Assembly (NCBI GenBank): GCA_017958465.1 | Contig: JAGDCQ010000124.1 | Location: 1-11,363, forward strand | DNA length: 11,363 nucleotides | Direction: 5' to 3' | From: Lachnospiraceae bacterium | GTDB lineage: Bacteria; Bacillota; Clostridia; Lachnospirales; Lachnospiraceae | Program-made: the position numbers and the translations under genes | Shown: piece after piece, positions 6,362 through 11,363 of the stretch | Layout of the letters: the number at the start of each line of letters is the position of its first letter | Position numbering within the stretch: the stretch's first letter is position 1 | Notes under the pieces: generated by a model | The model's input: only the letters and a program-made list of their open reading frames with translations | The model's database searches: none | Told to the model about the DNA's origin: nothing

Positions 6362-7140
6362 CACCCGAACAGATAGAAGGTATTCTGATAAGCTTTATCG
6401 TAGTCATCACATTTGCCCTGGTTTTTGTCATAATCATCTACAATGCAAAGACAAGGCGGCAGCAGGACGAGATAAAGCTGTACCAGATGTATACAAAGCC
6501 CCTTGAGGAGTTGATCAAGGAGATACGCGCCCGCCAGCACGAGTTTGACAACCACCTGAACGCTATCCTGAACATGCACCTTACGGTGGACAATTACAAT
6601 GAGCTTGTGAGGGCGCAGTCGGATTATATTTTCAGTATAGTCGACAATAAAAAGAACAACTATATGCCGCTTTTGCGCCTTAGTGACAAGGTCCTTGCGG
6701 GCTTCCTCTACACAAAGCTCAGCTCCGTTGTCAAGGCTGTGGAATTTGAGGTGGAGCTTGGCGCAGAGACTATCATCACCAACGTCAGCGAGCGGGATAT
6801 CATCGAGGTGATAGGCACTCTGATCGATAATGCGGTCGACGCCTGCGACGATGAAAACTACCATATCCGGATCTTTATTTCCTCAAAAGGCCATGACACG
6901 CCGTACACCGACGATGACAGGATCATTTTTGAGATACTGAATGAGCATCCTGTTGTTTCCGTCGCGGATTTCCAGCATTTCTTCGAGAAAGGCTGGTCCA
7001 CAAAGTCCGACAGCAGCTACCGAAGAGGTTTCGGGCTTTACAATGCCAAGAGGATAGTTTCCCAGAACAAGGGCGAGATCACTGTTGAGAACAAAGAGAT
7101 CGACGGTCGCAATTATGTTGACTTCAGGATCGAGATGTGA
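6358..7140 (+). CDS. GHKL-family sensor histidine kinase lacking a sensor domain
   Basis: Partner kinase of the LytTR regulator, AgrC-like in its catalytic part, 260 residues. One membrane helix at 7-29 is preceded by only six residues. The AgrC family normally has five to seven membrane helices for signal reception, so a dedicated input domain is missing. Residues 31-58 look helical and lead to the histidine box RQHEFDNHLNAI with His61 as likely phospho-acceptor. The GHKL ATPase region has the N box in TLIDNAVDAC (Asn158) and the G box in RRGFGLYNAKRIV (225-233). Translation starts in the ATGA overlap, with AAGGA at 6341-6345. As it shares a transcript with NfeD and SPFH genes, one of these membrane proteins may supply the input, but this is inference. 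A strong terminator follows. Confidence 0.92.
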   Translation: MTPEQIEGILISFIVVITFALVFVIIIYNAKTRRQQDEIKLYQMYTKPLEELIKEIRARQHEFDNHLNAILNMHLTVDNYNELVRAQSDYIFSIVDNKKNNYMPLLRLSDKVLAGFLYTKLSSVVKAVEFEVELGAETIITNVSERDIIEVIGTLIDNAVDACDDENYHIRIFISSKGHDTPYTDDDRIIFEILNEHPVVSVADFQHFFEKGWSTKSDSSYRRGFGLYNAKRIVSQNKGEITVENKEIDGRNYVDFRIEM

Positions 7141-7161
7141 TCTTTGATCATAATGAAAAAA

Positions 7162-7213
7162 GCCGCTTTGGCCTGTGTCTTTTAGAGAAGACCGGCCAAA
7201 GTGGTATTTTTTT
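7162..7213 (+). terminator. Strong bipartite terminator ending the SPFH-two-component operon
   Basis: A 12-bp stem with two G-T pairs (7162-7173 with 7194-7205) is extended at the top by a second stem GTCTT/AAGAC (7177-7181 with 7188-7192), followed by seven T (7207-7213). It lies 21 bases after the kinase stop. Confidence 0.93.
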
Positions 7214-7220
7214 AACGTAC

Positions 7221-7249
7221 TTGCTTTGTTCACAATAATCTGATATAAT
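7221..7249 (+). promoter_or_regulatory. Extended -10 promoter of the anchored Thr/Pro-rich protein gene
   Basis: TTGCTT (7221-7226), a 17-bp spacer and a perfect TATAAT (7244-7249) preceded by TGA, which makes an extended -10 that offsets the poor -35. The ribosome site AAGGAGG (7264-7270) and ATG at 7281 follow. Confidence 0.75.
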
Positions 7250-7280
7250 CTATTCTTGTTTGTAAGGAGGTTTTTCACTT

Positions 7281-8321
7281 ATGGCAAAAAAGACTGCCGG
7301 AAAAAGCAGTATATTTAAAACTAAATTAGCATTGATATCATTTGGCATATTATTGATCGGGGGTCTTGTTTTTTCGGTGTTTACCCTCCCTACGGGACAG
7401 GTAGCCGGAGGCGCCGATATCTCGGGGACTCCAAAGCCCAACCCCTGGCACAGAGCTACAAGCACACCTTCACCGTCGCCCACGTCCACACCTTCACCGA
7501 CGCCGACGCCCACAAGCACACCCACTCCCACACCTACTCCGATTCCTTTTGAAAAGACCGAGGATGAAGAGATAATAGAGCTTGTGGAAGGCTACTGCAA
7601 CGCAAAACTTTCCGGAGATATCGAAAAGTTCAGGCCTTACGTCAACAACATCGATAATATCAATATCAACTACTATATCAACCAATACAAGCTTGCCAAG
7701 TCCATGAGCAATTTCGAGATCTACACGGTTCCGGGTAAGTACGGCCTTTCCTACATATCCTTCGTGGTTTACGATCTTGAGATCATGTCGATAGACACCA
7801 CTTCTCTGGAAGCGACACTGCTCCAGATCGTGGAGTCCGAGCCCGATGATGACGGGAACACACACCTTGTCATCAATACCGAGCTGCTTACGGATGAGCA
7901 GCGTGAATTCCAGCTTGAAGTCCAGTCCCACGACGACTTCATCCAGCTTTACAGGAACTTCTGGGAGCGTGATCTTGATAAGATCAGGGAGAGCGAGACC
8001 TATGCAAAGGTTTGGTACAACCTCTTCTCCGCCGGTATAGACGACTTCAAGACCAAGTATCCCGAGTTTGAAGACTTTAAGCTCTATATCACCGAAAAAG
8101 CTACCCTGGACGATTTCCTCGTGCTCAGGCAGTCTATGCATGCAGACTACTCGGGCGACGGTTCTGAGGACAATCCCGATGATGAACCGGAGGACGAGCC
8201 CGATGACACAGGCTCCGGAAGCGGCGCAGGAACAGGCTCCGGCAGCGGGTCAGGGACAAATTCCGGAAGCGGTTCAGGAACAGGCTCCGGCAGCGGGTCC
8301 GGAAACAATAGCGAAGAATAA
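7281..8321 (+). CDS. Membrane-anchored extracellular protein with Thr/Pro linker and Gly/Ser repeat tail
   Basis: 346 residues, function unknown. A basic N-terminus (MAKKTAGKSSIFKTK) and one hydrophobic helix (15-36) without a lipobox Cys suggest an uncleaved membrane anchor with the rest outside. Residues 58-89 are an almost pure Ser/Thr/Pro linker that probably spans the wall. Residues 92-290 are the folded part: the opening IIELVEGYCNAKLSGDIEKF and the alternating strands after it resemble NTF2-like domains common in Lachnospiraceae surface proteins; this is a weak call. An acidic stretch (295-309) leads to a tail of four GSGSGSGT-type octapeptides (311-342) encoded by 24-bp repeats. No LPXTG sorting signal or catalytic motif was seen. 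It is a single-gene unit between its own promoter and terminator, next to the two-component operon. Confidence 0.85.
   Translation: MAKKTAGKSSIFKTKLALISFGILLIGGLVFSVFTLPTGQVAGGADISGTPKPNPWHRATSTPSPSPTSTPSPTPTPTSTPTPTPTPIPFEKTEDEEIIELVEGYCNAKLSGDIEKFRPYVNNIDNININYYINQYKLAKSMSNFEIYTVPGKYGLSYISFVVYDLEIMSIDTTSLEATLLQIVESEPDDDGNTHLVINTELLTDEQREFQLEVQSHDDFIQLYRNFWERDLDKIRESETYAKVWYNLFSAGIDDFKTKYPEFEDFKLYITEKATLDDFLVLRQSMHADYSGDGSEDNPDDEPEDEPDDTGSGSGAGTGSGSGSGTNSGSGSGTGSGSGSGNNSEE
8211..8306 (+). repeat. Four tandem 24-bp repeats coding for Gly/Ser octapeptides
   Basis: Units start at 8211, 8235, 8259 and 8283, each close to GGCTCCGGCAGCGGGTCAGG plus GACA. They code for GSGSGAGT, GSGSGSGT, NSGSGSGT and GSGSGSGN. 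The copies differ mostly at third positions, so the array has drifted but could still change length by slippage or recombination without breaking the frame. Confidence 0.9.
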
Positions 8322-8325
8322 GATC

Positions 8326-8360
8326 AAAGGCCATCCGGTCAGTTGCCGGGTGGCCTTTTT
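8326..8360 (+). terminator. Terminator of the anchored Thr/Pro-rich protein gene
   Basis: A 13-bp stem with one T-G pair (8326-8338 with 8346-8358) closes the loop TCAGTTG and runs into TTTTT (8356-8360). It begins five bases after the stop codon. Confidence 0.93.
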
Positions 8361-8375
8361 GTGCGATAAGCGAAT

Positions 8376-8528
8376 GCCCTCAGTGCAAGCTTGCTTGCAA
8401 ACTGAGGGCTGAGTGAACGGTCATCGAGCGGACTATGTACGCGAGATGGCCCGTCGAATCGAGTAGGAGTCAGCCTACTCGATTGTGAGATGACCCGCAG
8501 ATCGAGCAGGAGTCAGCCTGCCCGATCT
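8376..8528. repeat. Array of four hairpins, partly a 43/44-bp tandem repeat, between convergent genes
   Basis: H1: perfect 9-bp stem GCCCTCAGT/ACTGAGGGC (8376-8384, 8401-8409), topped by GCAAGC/GCTTGC. H2: ACGGTCATC (8417-8425) with GATGGCCCGT (8445-8454), then tandem G-A mismatches and GCG/CGC. H3: perfect 11-bp stem AATCGAGTAGG/CCTACTCGATT (8457-8467, 8474-8484). H4: 11 of 12 pairs (8499-8510, 8517-8528). H3 and H4 share the six-base loop AGTCAG, and their units (from GAGATG at 8443 and 8487) are 43-44 bp imperfect direct repeats. None has a T-run. The array may be a dispersed palindromic element or a structured RNA; no known family was recognised. Confidence 0.75.
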
Positions 8529-8555
8529 TCAATTCCAAAAGGGCGGGAGAGCGGT

Positions 8556-9503
8556 TCAGGCGGATACAGAAGCGGCTTCCAAAAGCGAGAAATCCCCTGT
8601 CTTAAAGCTGTAACGGTAAATGTTGTCGGAAAGGACGTCCTCTGTCGGAACCTCAGCTTCGTTTACTTCGCGCACCATACTTAAAATGACCTCCGGGTCA
8701 CATACAGCAGGGATGAGTATAAGCTCGTGAATGCTGCTCGGAATAACGAAAACCTCATCCGTCAAAAAGTCGGATATTTTCCTTGCAAACTCAGGGTAAA
8801 GCAGGGTAGAAGCCCCGTTTATATACTTTTCGTTGCTTAAGACATACATCGGCAGTGCATCCTCGCTGCAGTCCGGCAGGATCACTTCTCTTGCGGCTTT
8901 CCGCCCCAGCATCACAAGCATCTCGGTTATGGGCTTTATCACCGGCTTAAAGAGCCGGGGAGTGTTTTTTACCGCTAAAGAGAAAAGCTCTTCCTCTGTA
9001 AGGGAGTGGTCCTTTGCAAAATCGTTTGTAATAAGGACGCTCCCGAGCACTCTCTCCTCAAGTACGATATACCTGCAGTAGATGACGGACAGGTCAAGAA
9101 ACTCCCTGTGGGGAACAGTTTTCAGAAGCTCTGTGTTCCGCTCGGTGTTGATCAGCTTGAAAAAGATGTCGTTCCGCATATCCTCAGGGTCAAAGCTTAT
9201 GGTGTCCACATTGATGGCAGGCTTGTCCGCCGCGTTTTTTAGCGTCTCAAACAGGTTGTAAACTATGGAACGTAATGACGCACCCTGCCTGAAGCTGTTG
9301 TAGTGCTCGTTGATATAGACGGAAGGGGCGATGTCGGAACCATCCTTCTTTACGGAGATACCTGTAAGATAGGTTGAATTGTTCCGCAGCTGGCGCCTTG
9401 GCGTAAGCGTGTAGCCTTCTCCGAAAAGCCCGGAAAGCTCCCGGATGAGTTCGTTAAGGAAAGTATCTAATCCGCAATCCCTTGGAATGTTGGTATTGTT
9501 CAT
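8556..9503 (-). CDS. DUF5688 family protein
   Basis: 315-residue protein of unknown function resembling DUF5688, a family found mainly in Lachnospiraceae and relatives. The start at 9503 is chosen because GAGG lies just upstream (complement of 9508-9511) and because the promoter -10 sits at 9535-9540, so the earlier ATG at 9536 would precede the transcript start. No signal peptide or membrane helix is seen, so it is likely cytoplasmic. Visible features are an N-terminal helical part, SVYINEHYNSFRQGASLRSIVYNLFE (about 65-90), HREFLDLSVIYCRYI (about 132-146), a segment with GSVLITNDFAKDHSLTEEELFSLAVKNT (about 155-182), and a C-terminal IPSSIHELILIP strand. No catalytic motif was recognised. It converges on the anchored-protein gene across the hairpin array. 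Confidence 0.82.
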   Translation of the reverse strand: MNNTNIPRDCGLDTFLNELIRELSGLFGEGYTLTPRRQLRNNSTYLTGISVKKDGSDIAPSVYINEHYNSFRQGASLRSIVYNLFETLKNAADKPAINVDTISFDPEDMRNDIFFKLINTERNTELLKTVPHREFLDLSVIYCRYIVLEERVLGSVLITNDFAKDHSLTEEELFSLAVKNTPRLFKPVIKPITEMLVMLGRKAAREVILPDCSEDALPMYVLSNEKYINGASTLLYPEFARKISDFLTDEVFVIPSSIHELILIPAVCDPEVILSMVREVNEAEVPTEDVLSDNIYRYSFKTGDFSLLEAASVSA

Positions 9504-9534
9504 GAAACCTCGTGTTCGTCTCGATCCCGGAAAC

Positions 9535-9563
9535 ACTCTACCACATTTTTACTGGGAATTCAA
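9535..9563 (-). promoter_or_regulatory. Probable promoter of the DUF5688 gene
   Basis: On the minus strand TTGAAT (9563-9558), a 17-bp spacer and TAGAGT (9540-9535), with TG one base before the -10. Each hexamer matches four of six consensus bases; the exact spacing and extended -10 add support. Confidence 0.5.
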
Positions 9564-9597
9564 GTTAATTTTCGATTTAATTTACAGCCACCGCAAC

Positions 9598-9622
9598 AAA
9601 AAAACTCCCGAAAGACCGGGAG
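9598..9622 (-). terminator. Terminator of the tRNA-Arg gene
   Basis: On the minus strand CTCCCG (9622-9617) pairs with CGGGAG (9610-9605) around the loop GTCTTT, followed by seven T (9604-9598). It begins ten bases after the tRNA end. Confidence 0.92.
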
Positions 9623-9632
9623 CAGAGCTTAG

Positions 9633-9705
9633 CGCGTCTGGCAGGATTCGAACCTGTGGCCTTCGGCTTCGGAAGCCGCTGCGATATCCACTTCGCTACA
9701 GACGC
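9633..9705 (-). tRNA. tRNA-Arg (anticodon CCG)
   Basis: 73 bases that fold as a full cloverleaf: acceptor stem GCGTCTG/CAGACGC, D-stem GCGA/TCGC with GG in the loop, anticodon loop TTCCGAA (anticodon CCG, reads CGG arginine codons), variable loop AGGCC, T-loop TTCGAAT, discriminator G. CCA is not encoded and must be added. Two stem positions are not paired: G27-A43 at the base of the anticodon stem and A49-C65 at the base of the T-stem. It has its own promoter and terminator and is divergent from rluF. Confidence 0.95.
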
Positions 9706-9741
9706 GGGCTTTATCAAATCATTCCGATAAAGACAAGTCCC

Positions 9742-9769
9742 ATTATATCATTTTTAAGTCTTTTGTAAA
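9742..9769 (-). promoter_or_regulatory. Promoter of the tRNA-Arg gene
   Basis: On the minus strand TTTACA (9769-9764), a 16-bp spacer and a perfect TATAAT (9747-9742) preceded by TGA. Strong, as expected for a stable RNA gene. Confidence 0.8.
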
Positions 9770-9814
9770 GTTGTTTTTATTTTGCTGTCAGCCTGTTTTT
9801 TTCCCTTCTTTTTG

Positions 9815-9843
9815 TTGATTTGAGAGTTTTTAAGTGATACAAT
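9815..9843 (+). promoter_or_regulatory. Promoter of rluF
   Basis: TTGATT (9815-9820), a 17-bp spacer and TACAAT (9838-9843) preceded by TGA, an extended -10. It is divergent from the tRNA promoter about 45 bases away and is the likely source of transcription for rluF and the ligase gene. Confidence 0.75.
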
Positions 9844-9885
9844 CATCTAAATCAACTTACTAAAAGTACTTGAAAGGATGGGGCT

Positions 9886-10785
9886 ATGGCAGGAAAAAGC
9901 AAGAGTTTTTTTGATAACGGCGATGAGGCCCTTGTCCGTATAAACAAGTACCTTGCAGATGCCGGGATCTGCTCCCGCAGGGAGGCCGACGAGCTTGTGG
10001 AGAAAGGCCGCGTGTTTGTGGACGGAGTAAGGGCGGAAAACGGGACAAAAGTTGCAAAGGGAAGCCGCGTGACCGTGGACGGCAAAGATATCACTCCCGA
10101 GGAAAAGCTTGTCCTTATAGCCTTAAACAAGCCAAGAGGTGTTGTGTGCACAACAGACAGGCGGGACCCGGACAACGTCATCGACTTTCTGAACTACAAA
10201 AGCCGCATCTTCCCCATAGGAAGGCTTGACAAGGACTCGGAAGGCCTTTTGCTGCTGACCAACGACGGGGATATAGTAAACAAGATATTAAGAGCCGGCA
10301 ACAACCATGAAAAAGAGTATATAGTTACCGTAAACAGGCAGATAACCGACGATTTCGTGAAGGGGATGTCCGGTGGTGTCCCCATCCTTGACACTGTTAC
10401 GAGGCCCTGCTTTGTCGAGGCGCTTTCAAAAAACGAGTTCAGGATCATCCTTACGCAGGGGCTTAACAGGCAGATCCGCAGGATGTGCGAATATTTCGGT
10501 TACAGCGTGACAAGCCTTGTCCGAGTGAGGATCATGAATATAAGGCTTGGAAGGCTTAAAAGCGGCGGCTTTAGGAATGTTACGCCGGAGGAGCTTGAGG
10601 AGCTGAAGCGCCTCATAAAGGACTCCAGGAGCGTGGCCACAGGCCGGACTGAAGATAAACAGGGGAATAAAAATGGATCAGATAAACAGCAACCTGACAA
10701 AAGAACAAAGACAGGCCGAACTTACAGACCTTCTCGACAGGGCGGCAAGGGCGTACGAGCAGGAAAACCGCGAAATAATAAGTAA
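9886..10785 (+). CDS. rluF: RluF-type 23S rRNA pseudouridine synthase
   Basis: Converts a uridine of 23S rRNA to pseudouridine; E. coli RluF acts on U2604 and also on tRNA-Tyr. The ATG follows AAAGGA (9873-9878). Of 299 residues, 15-63 are an S4 RNA-binding domain (VRINKYLADAGICSRREADE), and about 75-245 the RsuA-type catalytic core with catalytic Asp115 in the motif GRLDKDSEGL. RluF rather than RluB is favoured by LTNDGDIVNKILRAGNNHEK, GVPILDTVT and LTQGLNRQIRRMCEYFGY, which closely follow the E. coli RluF pattern. Residues 250-299 are a Lys/Arg/Gly-rich disordered tail, also seen in RluF. The last 113 bases of the gene overlap the start of the ligase gene in another frame, so the tail composition is under double constraint. 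Confidence 0.9.
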   Translation: MAGKSKSFFDNGDEALVRINKYLADAGICSRREADELVEKGRVFVDGVRAENGTKVAKGSRVTVDGKDITPEEKLVLIALNKPRGVVCTTDRRDPDNVIDFLNYKSRIFPIGRLDKDSEGLLLLTNDGDIVNKILRAGNNHEKEYIVTVNRQITDDFVKGMSGGVPILDTVTRPCFVEALSKNEFRIILTQGLNRQIRRMCEYFGYSVTSLVRVRIMNIRLGRLKSGGFRNVTPEELEELKRLIKDSRSVATGRTEDKQGNKNGSDKQQPDKRTKTGRTYRPSRQGGKGVRAGKPRNNK

Positions 10786-11363
10786 CTACGAGTACGATGC
10801 CCTTTATGATGAGCTTCTGCAGCTTGAAAAAGAGACGGGAAAGGTGCTTGAAAACAGCCCTACAAAACGTGCAGGCTACGAGGTTTTAAGCGCTCTTCCG
10901 AAGTTTACCCACGAAAGCCCCATGCTCTCCCTCGACAAGACAAAGGATCCGGCTGCTCTTGCATCCTTCCTTGGAGCCAGGGAAGGAGTGCTTTCCTGGA
11001 AGATGGATGGTCTTACGGTTGTCCTTACCTACAGGGATGGGACTCTTTTCAGGGCAGTTACCCGCGGAAACGGGGAAATAGGCGAGGTTGTGACGCCAAA
11101 CGCGCTCACCTTCAAAAACCTCCCCAAAAAGATAGCTTTCAAAGGAGAGCTTGTCCTGCGCGGAGAAGCGATCATCAAATACAGCGATTTTGAGCGCATA
11201 AATGCCGGCCTGCCGGCAAACGAGCAGTTCAAGAACCCGAGGAACCTCTGCAGCGGAGCCGTAAGGCAGCTTAACAGCAGGGTGACGGCCGAACGGAGCG
11301 TAAACTGCGTGATCTTTGCCCTTATAGCCATGCGCAGCGCCGACGGGGAAAACCCCTCGGCAA
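10673..11363 (+). CDS. ligA: NAD-dependent DNA ligase, LigA family (3' partial)
   Basis: Seals nicks in DNA using NAD+ in replication and repair. Only the first 230 of the usual 650 or so residues lie in the window, and the frame is open to its end. The ATG at 10673 has AGGGGA (10661-10666) six bases upstream and starts inside rluF in another frame. Residues 8-55 are domain Ia, which binds the NMN half (ISNYEYDALYDELLQLE). The adenylation domain follows, with SPTKRAG, HESPMLSLD, the AMP-accepting Lys110 in WKMDG, LVLRGEA and FKNPRNLCSGAVRQLN. The motif usually read TRGDG is TRGNG here (130-134), and the usual NPRNAAAGSLRQLD is NPRNLCSGAVRQLN, so this may be a lineage-specific or second ligase. 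It is probably transcribed with rluF. Confidence 0.9.
   Translation, partial: MDQINSNLTKEQRQAELTDLLDRAARAYEQENREIISNYEYDALYDELLQLEKETGKVLENSPTKRAGYEVLSALPKFTHESPMLSLDKTKDPAALASFLGAREGVLSWKMDGLTVVLTYRDGTLFRAVTRGNGEIGEVVTPNALTFKNLPKKIAFKGELVLRGEAIIKYSDFERINAGLPANEQFKNPRNLCSGAVRQLNSRVTAERSVNCVIFALIAMRSADGENPSA

Noticed and set aside
7494..8141. Minus-strand open frame (215 codons) opposite the anchored-protein gene
   Set aside because: It is a mirror of the coding bias of the plus-strand gene, which has its own promoter, ribosome site and terminator.
8443..8528. CRISPR array from the 43/44-bp repeat units
   Set aside because: Only two units, the similarity covers the whole unit with no unique spacers, and no cas gene is near.
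9504..9536. ATG at 9536 as start of the DUF5688 gene
   Set aside because: The proposed promoter -10 covers 9535-9540, so this ATG would precede the transcript start; 9503 has a ribosome site.

Overview
The window looks like chromosomal DNA of a Clostridia bacterium, most likely a Lachnospiraceae member. The evidence is a DUF5688-type gene, a macro-domain protein of the type common in that family, a LytTR/GHKL two-component pair, an RluF-type synthase in a Gram-positive setting, strong AGGAGG-like ribosome sites and moderate GC. No species is claimed.

Layout. Positions 1-3874 hold three plus-strand genes for nucleotide-based protein modification: a macro-domain protein with a C-terminal helix-turn-helix-like region (5' end cut off), an ADP-ribosylglycohydrolase fused to an SseB-like domain, and a Fic AMP-transferase with a winged-helix tail. 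Each seems to be its own transcription unit. The Fic promoter carries five copies of TAGTGAAA (a sixth is degenerate) spaced 10-11 bp apart, which looks like a helically phased operator.

Positions 3875-7213 hold a plus-strand operon behind a long leader with possible alternative hairpins: NfeD-like membrane protein, SPFH/band-7 protein, LytTR response regulator, and a GHKL histidine kinase with almost no sensor region. It ends in a strong terminator. The SPFH stop abuts the regulator start, and regulator and kinase overlap by ATGA, so membrane-microdomain scaffold and two-component system are probably co-expressed.

Positions 7214-8360 hold a membrane-anchored extracellular protein with a Thr/Pro linker, an NTF2-like region and a Gly/Ser tail encoded by four 24-bp repeats. 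Between it and a convergent minus-strand DUF5688 gene (8556-9503) lies an array of four hairpins (8376-8528), partly a 43/44-bp tandem repeat, with no assigned function.

Positions 9598-11363 hold a minus-strand tRNA-Arg(CCG) with its own promoter and terminator, then rluF and the start of an NAD-dependent DNA ligase gene. The ligase start lies 113 bases inside the rluF tail in another frame, and the ligase runs off the window.

The parts most worth a second look are the phased repeats before fic, the SPFH/NfeD-two-component operon with its sensor-poor kinase, and the intergenic hairpin array.
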